In this document: piece by piece, positions 1 through 8,003 of the stretch
Position numbering within the stretch: position 1 is the stretch's first letter
Layout: each line of letters begins with the position of its first letter
From: an uncultured Xanthobacteraceae bacterium
Lineage (GTDB): Bacteria > Pseudomonadota > Alphaproteobacteria > Rhizobiales > Xanthobacteraceae
Direction: 5' to 3'
Length of the DNA stretch: 15,338 nucleotides
NCBI GenBank assembly: GCA_955652195.1
Contig: CATPBC010000259.1
Coordinates: forward strand, 1 to 15,338
Translations under genes and position numbers: made by a program
The notes under the pieces: generated by a model
What the model was told of the DNA's origin: nothing
Database searches by the model: none
Seen by the model: the letters and a program-made list of their open reading frames with translations, nothing else

Positions 1-25
1 CTACATCACCGGCCGCTTTGGATAA
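1..25 (+). CDS. pstB: PstB phosphate ABC transporter ATPase, C-terminal end only (partial)
   Basis: Only the last seven codons and the TAA stop (23-25) lie in the window. They read Y-I-T-G-R-F-G, the usual C-terminal ending of PstB, the ATP-binding subunit of the high-affinity phosphate importer PstSCAB at the inner membrane. phoU begins 5 nt after the stop, which is the standard pstB-phoU-phoB order in alphaproteobacteria. The call rests on this short tail plus the position and cannot be tested further inside the window. Confidence 0.75.
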
Positions 26-30
26 TCAAG

Positions 31-765
31 ATGACCGAACTCACCACGACAAGAATCGACCACACCGCCAAGGCATTCGATACCGATCTGCAGGAGATCA
101 CCCGCAAGGTCGCCGAAATGGGCGGTCTCGTGGAGCGCCAGATCGCGGATTCGGTTCAGGCTTTGGTTCACCGCGATGTTGAACTGGGCGAGCGTGTGAT
201 TTCGATCGACCCCACTGTCGATGGCCTGCAGCGGGAGGTCGAGGAAAAATGCATCCTGACCATCGCCCGGCGCCAGCCGATGGCGGTCGATCTGCGCGAA
301 TGCGTCGGCGCCATGCGCGTCTGCAACGACCTGGAGCGGATCGGCGATCACGCCAAACATATCGGCAAGCGCGTTGTCGCGCTCGACGGCGATTTCCATC
401 CGCAGAAGGTGATCCGCGGCGTCGAACATATGTCGGCGCTGGTTCTGGCCCAGGTCAAGCAGGTGCTCGACGCCTATGCGAGCCGCGATCTGCAGTCGGC
501 GCTCGCGGTGTGGAATGGCGATGAACAAGTCGATTCGATGTGCGTTTCGCTGTTCCGCGAACTGCTCACCTACATGATGGAAGATCCGCGTAACATCACG
601 CTCTGCATGCATCTGATGTTCTGCGCCAAGGACATCGAACGCATGGGCGACCATGCCACCAACATCGCCGAGACCGTCTATTACATGGTCGAAGGCCGTC
701 CCATCACTGACCAGCGTCCCAAGGGTGACACCACGAGTTTTCCGGCAGGCGTACTGCAAAAATAG
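31..765 (+). CDS. phoU: Phosphate signalling regulator PhoU
   Basis: PhoU is a cytoplasmic helical protein that links the Pst transporter to the PhoR-PhoB two-component system and keeps the Pho regulon off when phosphate is plentiful. The 244-residue product has the family's usual length and two PhoU three-helix repeats. Each repeat carries the acidic metal-binding signature: E-R-I-G-D-H at about residues 102-107 and D-I-E-R-M-G-D-H at about 201-208. The start ATG lies 5 nt after the pstB stop; there is no strong Shine-Dalgarno sequence, so translation is probably coupled to pstB. phoB follows after 9 nt, so pstB-phoU-phoB form one transcription unit. The operon promoter would lie upstream of the window. 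Confidence 0.97.
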   Translation: MTELTTTRIDHTAKAFDTDLQEITRKVAEMGGLVERQIADSVQALVHRDVELGERVISIDPTVDGLQREVEEKCILTIARRQPMAVDLRECVGAMRVCNDLERIGDHAKHIGKRVVALDGDFHPQKVIRGVEHMSALVLAQVKQVLDAYASRDLQSALAVWNGDEQVDSMCVSLFRELLTYMMEDPRNITLCMHLMFCAKDIERMGDHATNIAETVYYMVEGRPITDQRPKGDTTSFPAGVLQK

Positions 766-774
766 GAGAGCGGG

Positions 775-1476
775 ATGGGGGCAAACATCCTGATCGTGGA
801 AGACGAGGAGCCGCTCATAACGCTCCTGCGCTACAACCTCGAAGCCGAAGGCTACGAGGTTGACGCGGTCGCAAGAGGTGATGACGCCGACACCCGGCTG
901 AAGGAAACTGCGCCCGATCTCGTAGTTTTGGATTGGATGCTGCCCGGCCTGTCCGGCATCGAAATGTGCCGGCGGCTGCGCGCCCGGCCGCAGACCCAGT
1001 CGCTGCCGATCATCATGCTCACGGCGCGCGGCGAGGAGAGCGAACGCGTGCGCGGCCTCGCCACCGGCGCGGACGATTACATCGTCAAGCCATTCTCGGT
1101 GCCGGAACTGCTGGCGCGGGTGCGCGCGCTATTGCGGCGCGCCAGTCCGGAACGCGTTGCCCTGGTGCTGACGATCGGCGACCTCGAACTCGATCGCGAG
1201 AAGAAGCGCGTCTCGCGCGCCAACCAGCCGGTCGATCTGGGCCCCACCGAGTTCCGCCTCCTCGAATATCTAATGGAGCGGCCGGGGCGGGTGTTTTCCC
1301 GCGAGCAGCTGCTCGACGGCGTCTGGGGCAGCGACGTCTATATCGACGAGCGCACGGTCGACGTGCATGTCGGGCGTTTGCGCAAGGCGCTCAATCGCGG
1401 TCATGCGACCGATCCGATCCGCACCGTGCGCGGCGCCGGTTATTCGCTCGACGATCGGTTCGGCAAGCCGGCGTGA
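775..1476 (+). CDS. phoB: Phosphate regulon response regulator PhoB
   Basis: PhoB is an OmpR/PhoB-family response regulator that activates phosphate-starvation genes after phosphorylation by PhoR. The 233-residue product has an N-terminal receiver domain (about 4-118) with the acidic pocket E9/D10, phosphoacceptor D53, switch residue T83 and conserved K105 followed by Pro. A C-terminal winged-helix DNA-binding domain (about 130-228) contains the T-E-F-R-L-L-E and G-A-G-Y elements. A clear Shine-Dalgarno sequence, AGGAGAG at 764-770, overlaps the phoU stop and lies 4 nt before the ATG. No phoR follows. The gene ends 33 bp from the convergent gcrA, and I see no strong terminator in that gap. 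Confidence 0.96.
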   Translation: MGANILIVEDEEPLITLLRYNLEAEGYEVDAVARGDDADTRLKETAPDLVVLDWMLPGLSGIEMCRRLRARPQTQSLPIIMLTARGEESERVRGLATGADDYIVKPFSVPELLARVRALLRRASPERVALVLTIGDLELDREKKRVSRANQPVDLGPTEFRLLEYLMERPGRVFSREQLLDGVWGSDVYIDERTVDVHVGRLRKALNRGHATDPIRTVRGAGYSLDDRFGKPA

Positions 1477-1509
1477 CAGCCGCAGGCCGGCAATGTTAGC
1501 GCCGAGGCC

Positions 1510-2007
1510 TCAGCGCATCGGCCGTTTGTCGCGCCGCCGTTCGCCGGCAGGTTGATAAGCAATCCGCGAGTGATAGGCGCAATACGGCAAGCCGGCTACC
1601 GTGTTGCCGCCACAGAAAAAGAAGTCGTTACTGCCGGGATCGCCGACCGGCCAGCGGCAGGTTTGCTCGTTGAGTTCCAGAATAGTCCGGCGCTGGCCGA
1701 TTGGAATGATGTTGTCGATCAGCTCCGGTTCGGCCTCCAGCTCGAAATCGTAAGCATGCGCCAATGCCGTATTGCCGCGGATCGATGCGCGGCCGATGCG
1801 CAGCATATGCGACGGCGAACGCGGCTTGCGCGGCCGTGGCGATGCGCTCGAACTGCTCTTGGCGCGGCCGGACAGCCCGAGCCGATGCACTTTGCCGATC
1901 ACGGCATTGCGCGTGATGCCGCCGAGCTCGGCGGCAATCTGGCTGGCCGACAGACCATCAGCCCATAGCTTTTTTAGAAGCTCGACCCGCTCGTCTGTCC
2001 ACGACAT
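1510..2007 (-). CDS. gcrA: GcrA cell-cycle transcriptional regulator
   Basis: GcrA is the alphaproteobacterial sigma70-associated cell-cycle regulator that activates promoters carrying CcrM-methylated GANTC sites. The 165-residue product begins MSWTDERVELLKKLW, and its helix-turn-helix (about 3-46) has the family block I-T-R-N-A-V-I-G-K-V-H-R-L-G-L-S-G-R. A basic, Ser/Pro-rich linker (about 49-70) follows. The C-terminal sigma-interaction domain (about 105-152) has C-R-W-P at 117-120, F-C-G at 131-133, and Y-C-A-Y-H at 142-146. The chosen ATG (2005-2007) has Shine-Dalgarno AGGAGGG at 2014-2020 with 6 nt spacing. An in-frame TTG two codons upstream lies directly against the Shine-Dalgarno and is unlikely. 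Three GANTC sites lie in the upstream spacer. Confidence 0.95.
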   Translation of the reverse strand: MSWTDERVELLKKLWADGLSASQIAAELGGITRNAVIGKVHRLGLSGRAKSSSSASPRPRKPRSPSHMLRIGRASIRGNTALAHAYDFELEAEPELIDNIIPIGQRRTILELNEQTCRWPVGDPGSNDFFFCGGNTVAGLPYCAYHSRIAYQPAGERRRDKRPMR

Positions 2008-2267
2008 GCTCAACCCTCCTTGAACCTGTCGACAAAGTCGTTGCGAGAATCCCCCCTCGCGTCAGGCAGCGCGTCGCCGCCCAACACGCACTCAACCACA
2101 ACACTTTAGAAGACTGTCCGCCGCACGAGATGTCGTACTAGACAATCAAAAGGCTACAATATGGCTGGAGTCTGACGCAAGACTCGCGCTGCTTGCGTCC
2201 ACACATTCCTGCACGCGTGTGGATGAACTGGGTACAAATGGGGTCCGCATCGCGCAATTATCGTGTG

Positions 2268-2295
2268 TTGACAGTAAGGCGCGCCGAAATAGAAT
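2268..2295 (+). promoter_or_regulatory. Sigma70-like promoter for argD-argF(-hslO)
   Basis: The -35 box is TTGACA (2268-2273, 6 of 6 consensus) and the -10 box is TAGAAT (2290-2295, 5 of 6), with a 16-bp spacer. The predicted start is near 2302. It lies downstream of the farthest in-frame upstream argD start codon (2219), which supports beginning ArgD at GTG 2378 and implies a leader of about 76 nt. Confidence 0.7.
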
Positions 2296-2303
2296 GTTAC
2301 TGC

Positions 2304-2334
2304 GTGCCGCCCGGAGAGGCGGCACATTTTGTTT
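2304..2334 (+). terminator. Intrinsic-terminator-like hairpin in the argD leader
   Basis: GTGCCGCC (2304-2311) and GGCGGCAC (2318-2325) form a perfect 8-bp GC-rich stem around the 6-nt loop CGGAGA. The stem is followed by A and then TTTTGTTT (2327-2334). It begins within about 2 nt of the start predicted for the 2268-2295 promoter. It could be an attenuator, the terminator of a very short RNA, or a 5'-stabilising stem. No leader peptide or known riboswitch was recognised. The structure is plain; its role is inferred. Confidence 0.5.
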
Positions 2335-2377
2335 CAGCTGCGCCGCTTATTGCCGTGCAGCCTTCGCGGATCGTGCC

Positions 2378-3600
2378 GTGACATCGCATCTAATGGCGAC
2401 CTTTGCACGTGTCGACCTCGCCTTCGAGCGGGGCGAAGGCGTATGGCTCGTGACCAAGGACGGCGAACGCTATCTCGATTTTACTTCCGGCGTCGCCGTG
2501 AACGCGTTGGGCCATGCGCATCCGCATCTCGTTGCCGCGGTCACCGAGCAGGCACAGAAGCTTTGGCATGTGTCCAATCTCTACGAGGTTCCCGAGGCCG
2601 AACGCGTTGCGCAGCGGCTGTGCGCCGCAAGCTTTGCCGATGTCGTGTTCTTCTGCAATTCCGGCGCCGAGGCGGTTGAAGGCGCAATCAAGACGGCGCG
2701 GAAATATCAGGCGGTAAGCGAGCAGCCCGAACGCTACCGCATCATCACGTTCGAGGGCGCTTTTCACGGCCGCACGCTGGCGACGCTCGCTGCCGGCGGA
2801 CAAAAAAAATACCTCGAAGGTTTCGGCCCGGTGGTCGAGGGTTTCGATCAGGTTCCGTTCGCCGATCTGACGGCGGTCAAAAAGACAATCGGCGCGCAAA
2901 CTGCGGCCATTATGATTGAGCCGCTGATGGGCGAGGGCGGCGTGCGCAGCGTTGAGCCCTCCTTCCTGCGCGCGCTGCGCGAACTCTGCGATCAGAATGG
3001 GCTGCTGCTGATCTTCGACGAAGTTCAAAGCGGCATGGGCCGCACCGGCGAACTATTTGCCTACCAGCGCATCGGCGTCACCCCCGACATCATGGCGCTT
3101 GCGAAAGCGCTTGGCGGCGGCTTTCCGGTCGGCGCTGTCCTGGCCACTAACGAGGCCGCCAAGGGCATGACCGCCGGGACGCACGGGTCGACATTCGGTG
3201 GCAATCCGCTGGCGATGAGCGCCGCCAATGCGACGCTCGACATCATGCTGGCGCCGGGCTTTTTCGACCACGTCAAAAAGATCGGCATCCTGTTCAAACA
3301 GCGTCTGGCTGAGATCAAAGACCGTTATCCGTCATTGATTGCCGAAGTCCGGGGCGATGGCCTCCTGGTCGGCTTGCGGGCGATCGTTCCCGCCGGCGAA
3401 CTGGTCAATGCAATCCGCGCCGAGAAGATGCTGACAGTAGCGGCAGGAGACAATGTCGTGCGCTTGCTGCCGCCGCTGATTATTAGCGAACAGGAAATGG
3501 CCGAGGGCGTTGCGCGGCTCGATCGGGCCTGCGCGCGGCTCAGCGGCAGCAGCAAAGCGCTGTCCAGCGCCGCTCCGCGGCGCCAAGAGGGGGCCGCCGG

Positions 3601-3604
<4 letters not shown>
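2378..3604 (+). CDS. argD: Acetylornithine aminotransferase ArgD (class III, PLP-dependent)
   Basis: The enzyme converts N-acetylglutamate semialdehyde plus glutamate to N2-acetylornithine and 2-oxoglutarate in arginine biosynthesis, in the cytoplasm. Members of the family may also act on succinyl-diaminopimelate in lysine synthesis. From GTG 2378 the product is 408 residues, near the usual 390-410. Visible PLP-site elements are N-S-G-A-E-A (94-99), F-H-G-R-T (129-133), D-E-V-Q at 214-217 and the Schiff-base lysine K243 in A-L-A-K-A-L-G-G-G. The frame is open back to 2219, but that start would lie upstream of the promoter and add 53 residues unlike the family. ATG 2393 is another possible start. 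Neither candidate has a strong Shine-Dalgarno. The stop overlaps argF (ATGA). Confidence 0.92.
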
Positions 3605-4514
<910 letters not shown>

Positions 4515-4518
<4 letters not shown>

Positions 4519-4538
4519 GGCCACGCTGCAGGCCTCAC
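4515..4538 (+). repeat. Inverted repeat (hairpin) containing the argF stop codon
   Basis: GTGAGGCC (4515-4522) and GGCCTCAC (4531-4538) form a perfect 8-bp stem with an 8-nt loop. The TGA stop of argF (4516-4518) is in the 5' arm. No T-run follows, so this is not a canonical intrinsic terminator. It could limit read-through into hslO, or mark a processing or stabilising point in the argDF-hslO message. Confidence 0.5.
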
Positions 4539-4569
4539 AATCGCGTCCGCAGGACCTATATTGCCGGCA

Positions 4570-5577
4570 ATGAGCAATATCGATTTGGGCATCCCGGTTC
4601 GCCAGCCCGCCGAAACCGGAATTGACGACACGATACTTCCATTTGCGGTCAAGGCGCTCGATCTGCGCGGCCGCATCGTGCGGCTGGGCGCAGCGGTCGA
4701 CCGCATCTTGGACGGCCACAATTATCCGGCGCCGGTGGCGAAGCTCCTCGGCGAGGCAATCGTGCTCACCGTCATGCTAGGCTCGGCGCTTAAATTCGAG
4801 GGGCGCTTCATCTTGCAAACGCAAAGCGACGGGCCCGTTCGCATGCTGGTGGTCGATTTCACCGCGCCCGGCCGGGTGCGGGCATGCGCGCGTTTTGACG
4901 CCGAGCGCGTCGCGGCTGCCGGCGGCGAAATAACACCCGGGCAATTGCTCGGCCGCGGACACTTAGCGATGACCATCGACCAAGGTCCGGAAATGAGCCG
5001 CTACCAGGGATTGGTGCCGCTGGACGGCGGCGATCTCGAACAGGCGGCGCATGAATATTTCGCGCGCTCGGAGCAGATTCCGACCCGCGTGCGGCTCGCC
5101 GTAGCGGAAGAGTTCCGCGTCGGCGAAGGCGGTCCGCGGCGGCATTGGCGCGCCGGCGGAATTCTGCTGCAGTTTCTGCCCAATTCGCCGGAACGTGCCC
5201 GCCGCGCCGACCTTGATCCCGGCGATGCGCCGCCCGGCACGGCGCCGCACGTGCTGCCCGAAGACGAAGCCTGGGTCGAAGGCCGTTCGCTGGTCGCGAC
5301 GGTCGACGACATCGAACTGCTCGACCCGACGCTGTCGAGCGAGCGGCTGGCTTTTCGCCTATTTCACGAGCGCGGAGTCCGCGTCTTTCGCGCCACGCCT
5401 GTGGCCGCACAATGCTCGTGCTCGCGCCTTAGCGTCGAAAACATGCTGCGGAGCTTCTCGCAGCAAGACCGTGACGAGATGGTGGAGGACGGCCGCATCA
5501 CCGTGACGTGCGAGTTTTGCAGCTCGACCTATGTCTTCGCCCGGAGCGAAATCGGCGCGGCAAGCCCGCCGTCGTGA
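4570..5577 (+). CDS. hslO: Hsp33 redox-regulated chaperone HslO
   Basis: Hsp33 is a cytoplasmic holdase chaperone that is switched on when oxidation releases zinc from four C-terminal cysteines. From ATG 4570 the product has 335 residues. The N-terminal substrate-binding domain is typical (A-M-T-I-D-Q-G, M-S-R-Y-Q-G, D-P-T-L-S-S-E-R-L). The C-terminal redox switch has C-S-C at 282-284 and C-E-F-C at 314-317, a complete CXC/CXXC zinc site. An in-frame TTG at 4561 has the better Shine-Dalgarno (AGGA 4551-4554, 6 nt spacing), while ATG 4570 would be 15 nt away, so the true start may be TTG with three extra residues. The gene follows argF by about 50 bp and is probably co-transcribed. Confidence 0.95.
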   Translation: MSNIDLGIPVRQPAETGIDDTILPFAVKALDLRGRIVRLGAAVDRILDGHNYPAPVAKLLGEAIVLTVMLGSALKFEGRFILQTQSDGPVRMLVVDFTAPGRVRACARFDAERVAAAGGEITPGQLLGRGHLAMTIDQGPEMSRYQGLVPLDGGDLEQAAHEYFARSEQIPTRVRLAVAEEFRVGEGGPRRHWRAGGILLQFLPNSPERARRADLDPGDAPPGTAPHVLPEDEAWVEGRSLVATVDDIELLDPTLSSERLAFRLFHERGVRVFRATPVAAQCSCSRLSVENMLRSFSQQDRDEMVEDGRITVTCEFCSSTYVFARSEIGAASPPS

Positions 5578-5593
5578 TCACGATAGCTATTCG

Positions 5594-5612
5594 CGCTGCA
5601 GTGGGTGCAGCG
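5594..5612 (+). terminator. Possible weak terminator hairpin after hslO
   Basis: CGCTGCA (5594-5600) and TGCAGCG (5606-5612) form a perfect 7-bp stem with loop GTGGG, 16 nt after the hslO stop. No T-run follows, so it would be a weak or rho-assisted terminator, or an mRNA 3'-end stabiliser. Its position at the end of the arg-hslO unit is the main support. Confidence 0.3.
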
Positions 5613-5792
5613 GAAGCCACGCAAGTAATTGTATCTCCTACATAAAAGGCCATAGACCTTTGTTCGGGCCGTGGTCGGACAAGCGCGGCGTGAGGAGCGC
5701 GCCGGATTGTCGGGAACCAAACCGTAGCCGCGGAACTTGACAGGTCGGGGCACAGCCGAGGCTGACCGCAGGGGGCGGAGCGGAGGCTGACG

Positions 5793-5999
5793 ATGACCAA
5801 ATTCCTCATCGGCGTCGCAACCGCCGCCTTGTGGTTTGCACTCTCCCACGCCGCCAATGCCGAACGGATATGCCGCGAAGTTTGCGATCACGGCACCTGC
5901 GTGTCGCGCTGCGTCCATCGTCCGGACGCGGACGTCATTATTCGCGACCGCGGCTTTGACATCGATGCGCCCGCGGGCGGCGTCGTGATCCGTCGCTAG
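5793..5999 (+). CDS. Small exported Cys-containing protein, function unknown
   Basis: The 68-residue product has a clear Sec signal peptide (basic start, hydrophobic about 4-19, predicted cleavage after A-N-A near residue 22). A mature part of about 45 residues follows, with four cysteines in the pattern C-x3-C-x5-C-x3-C and then alternating Asp/Arg-rich sequence ending G-G-V-V-I-R-R. A good Shine-Dalgarno, GGAGG (5782-5786), lies 6 nt before ATG 5793, which supports a real gene despite its size. The 9-mer GAGGCTGAC occurs twice just upstream (5758-5766 and 5783-5791). I recall similar short secreted proteins annotated as hypothetical in Bradyrhizobium-like genomes, but I know no function. 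The four cysteines suggest two periplasmic disulfides. Confidence 0.75.
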   Translation: MTKFLIGVATAALWFALSHAANAERICREVCDHGTCVSRCVHRPDADVIIRDRGFDIDAPAGGVVIRR

Positions 6000-6103
6000 A
6001 TCTGAGGCCCCCTATTGCAACTAACAACGCGAGTCGTGCGCAGCGGCCCGCGTATCGTTTGCGCCTTGCACCGCGCAGCGCGCGATTTCTCTGCGGGACT
6101 GCT

Positions 6104-6496
6104 TTAGTTGATCGTGCGCTTGCCGTTGCCGCTGTCCAGCGAGAAAGCGGGAATGTCGACGTCGAAGTGTTCGCCGTTGACGCTGACCATTCCGTAAGTG
6201 CCGGTCATGAATCCCGACGGCGTCTGCAGCGGGACGCCGCTGGTATATTCGAACACTTCACCCGCCTTGAGCACCGGTTCCTCGCCCACGACGCCGGCGC
6301 CGCGTACCTCTTGCTGGCGGCCATGGGCATCGGTGATGCGCCAATGGCGGGTTTTCAATTGCACCGTATCGTCGCCCTTATTGGTGATCGAAATGGTGTA
6401 AGCCCAGAAGAAATAATTGTTCTCCGGCGACGAGCGATCGGCGACAAAGCGCGGCGTCACCACCACTTCGATGTTGCGGGTCACGGCACGATACAT
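6104..6496 (-). CDS. apaG: ApaG family protein
   Basis: ApaG proteins are small fibronectin-III-like beta-sandwich proteins linked to Co2+/Mg2+ homeostasis in enterobacteria; their biochemical role is not settled. The 130-residue product begins MYRAVTRNIEVVVTPRF and contains the family core Y-T-I-S-I-T-N, R-H-W-R-I-T-D, the G-A-G-V-V-G loop, the phrase Y-T-S-G-V-P-L and the C-terminal F-S-L-D-S. Length and both ends fit the family, which supports the start although no strong Shine-Dalgarno precedes it. It is convergent with the small gene at 5793-5999, and a perfect 11-bp hairpin lies about 80-105 bp upstream. Confidence 0.94.
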   Translation of the reverse strand: MYRAVTRNIEVVVTPRFVADRSSPENNYFFWAYTISITNKGDDTVQLKTRHWRITDAHGRQQEVRGAGVVGEEPVLKAGEVFEYTSGVPLQTPSGFMTGTYGMVSVNGEHFDVDIPAFSLDSGNGKRTIN

Positions 6497-6576
6497 GCAA
6501 GCGATACGGCAATATTTCTGGTGATTTCACTGCACACTACCACGCGCGAAGGCAGACTGTGCTCGCGGCAGTTCCA

Positions 6577-6602
6577 TCTTGTGCGGCTAAGGCCGCACAA
6601 GA
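6577..6602. repeat. Perfect 11-bp hairpin in the apaG-opgC spacer
   Basis: TCTTGTGCGGC (6577-6587) and GCCGCACAAGA (6592-6602) are exact reverse complements around the 4-nt loop TAAG. Neither side has a T-run, so it is not a canonical terminator in either direction. It lies in the 280-bp spacer 6497-6776 between the divergent apaG and opgC, where I see no gene, tRNA or clear promoter. It may be an operator, an RNA structure in a long apaG or opgC leader, or a small dispersed palindrome. Confidence 0.55.
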
Positions 6603-6776
6603 GCGAACAACGTGGCATGCTCGATTGCATAGCGGTCAGAAGAAGCTTTCTCAAGCCATACTTGCCGACTAGATTGGAAAATCGGCGCCTCATCGGTGCC
6701 CCATCGAAGTGCCTATGCATGCTGCAGAGGTTGCTGCGCTAAAATGACGGCGGCGAAATAGCCCGCAGCGGCGTAA

Positions 6777-8003
6777 ATGATCGTGAAGGCGGCTGTGAAG
6801 CATCTCGTCATTCCTAAACTGTTGCTAACCTCCGGGACGGCTACCCCGCCGCCGCCGGGCGGACGGGACCTGCGGCTTGATCTGTTCCGGGGCGTGGCGC
6901 TGTGGCTGATTTTTCTCGATCACATTCCGCAGAACGTCGTGAACTGGTTCACCATCCGTAATTACGGATTCAGCGACGCCACCGAAATCTTCATTTTCAT
7001 TTCCGGCTATACGGCAGCTTTCGTCTACGGGCGCGCTATGCACGAGCGCGGCATCCTTATTGCCAGCGCGCGGGTACTGCGGCGCGCCTGGCAAATCTAT
7101 GTGGCGCACATTTTTTTGTTCACGATCTTTATGGCGGAAATCGCTTACGTCGCGGCCACGTTCGAAAATCCGCTCTATGCCGAAGAAATGAACATCCTCG
7201 ACTTCCTCAAGCAGCCGGATGTCACAATCTTCCAGGCCCTGATCTTGAAGTTCAAGCCGGTCAACATGGATGTGCTGCCGCTCTACATCATGTTGTTGCT
7301 GTTCTTTCCGCCGATGCTCTGGCTGCTGATCCGGCAGCCGGCCTTTGCGCTCGCCGGGTCGGCGCTGGTCTATGTGCTAGCATGGAATCTGAACTGGAAT
7401 CTGCCGGCCTATCCGAACGGCGTCTGGTTCTTCAATCCGTTTGCCTGGCAATTGCTGTTTGTGTTCGGCGCCTGGTGCGCGCTCGGCGGTGCGCAGCGGC
7501 TGACTGCGGTGCTGCGCTCGCCGGTGGTACTGGGAATCGCGATCGCGTACCTCCTCTTCGCCTTCTCGGTCACCTTGACGTGGTATGTCGAACCGCTCAG
7601 CCGTTTCGTTCCCATCTGGCTGAGCGATTGGATGTATCCAATCGACAAGACCGATCTCGACGTGCTGCGCTTTGCTCATTTTCTCGCGCTGGCCGCCGTG
7701 ACCGTACGCTTCATTCCACGCGATTGGCCATTGCTGAAATCGCCTTATCTACGGCCGGCGATTCTATGCGGGCAGCATTCGCTCGAAATTTTCTGTCTCG
7801 GCGTGTTTCTGGCCTTTGCCGGTCAATTCATCATCAGCGAATGGTCCGGCGGCCCCTTGATTCAGACGCTCATTAGCCTTGTCGGCATCTTGATCATGGT
7901 TGCGACAGCTAGTCTGATATCATGGTACAAACAGATAGAAGGGCGAAGCCCTGCTGGCCGGATCAAGGCGCCGGACGCAGACCTCGCGGGAGGCGAGGCA
8001 TGA
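6777..8003 (+). CDS. opgC: OpgC-family inner-membrane acyltransferase
   Basis: OpgC proteins are polytopic inner-membrane acyltransferases; the characterised ones O-succinylate osmoregulated periplasmic glucans. The 408-residue product starts with a Pro-rich segment (about 22-28) and then has the family N-terminal block D-L-R-L-D-L-F-R-G with L-D-H-I-P at 47-51. Next come F-S-D-A-T-E-I-F-I-F-I-S-G-Y (65-78), R-R-A-W-Q-I (102-107) and M-D-V-L-P-L-Y (164-170). I count about ten hydrophobic helices. The cytoplasmic-looking tail ends at a TGA that overlaps the next ATG (ATGA, 8000-8003), so it is translationally coupled to the first SGNH gene. The start is uncertain because no clear Shine-Dalgarno precedes ATG 6777. 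The succinyl donor and glucan acceptor are inferred from the family. Confidence 0.85.
   Translation: MIVKAAVKHLVIPKLLLTSGTATPPPPGGRDLRLDLFRGVALWLIFLDHIPQNVVNWFTIRNYGFSDATEIFIFISGYTAAFVYGRAMHERGILIASARVLRRAWQIYVAHIFLFTIFMAEIAYVAATFENPLYAEEMNILDFLKQPDVTIFQALILKFKPVNMDVLPLYIMLLLFFPPMLWLLIRQPAFALAGSALVYVLAWNLNWNLPAYPNGVWFFNPFAWQLLFVFGAWCALGGAQRLTAVLRSPVVLGIAIAYLLFAFSVTLTWYVEPLSRFVPIWLSDWMYPIDKTDLDVLRFAHFLALAAVTVRFIPRDWPLLKSPYLRPAILCGQHSLEIFCLGVFLAFAGQFIISEWSGGPLIQTLISLVGILIMVATASLISWYKQIEGRSPAGRIKAPDADLAGGEA

Larger units (their letters stand above)
2008..2377. promoter_or_regulatory. Divergent gcrA / argD regulatory spacer with three GANTC sites
   Basis: This 370-bp stretch holds no convincing gene. 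It lies between the starts of gcrA (leftward) and argD (rightward). GANTC sites, targets of the alphaproteobacterial methyltransferase CcrM, occur at 2047-2051 (GAATC), 2168-2172 (GAGTC) and 2181-2185 (GACTC). The last two form the arms of a perfect inverted repeat, GAGTCT at 2168-2173 and AGACTC at 2180-2185, with a 6-nt spacer. A TACAAT hexamer on the + strand (2155-2160) could be a -10 box but has no good -35. No TTAA-N7-TTAA CtrA box or DnaA box was seen. The stronger promoter and the hairpin nearer argD are listed separately. Confidence 0.6.

Noticed and set aside
1..759. Long open frame on the - strand opposite phoU
   Set aside because: It is the antisense shadow of phoU, which has complete family motifs and operon context.
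2219..2377. In-frame N-terminal extension of ArgD (53 residues)
   Set aside because: It has no ribosome-binding site, is unlike ArgD N-termini, and spans a strong sigma70 promoter and hairpin that make better sense as a leader.
5737..5742. TTGACA upstream of the small Cys protein
   Set aside because: No -10-like hexamer lies 15-19 bp downstream, so it is not called a promoter.
6059..6742. 227-codon open frame on the + strand opposite apaG
   Set aside because: It covers apaG antisense and then runs into the hairpin spacer; the product resembles no family and lacks a ribosome-binding site.
6740..6745. TAAAAT as a possible -10 box for opgC
   Set aside because: No -35 match lies at the proper distance.
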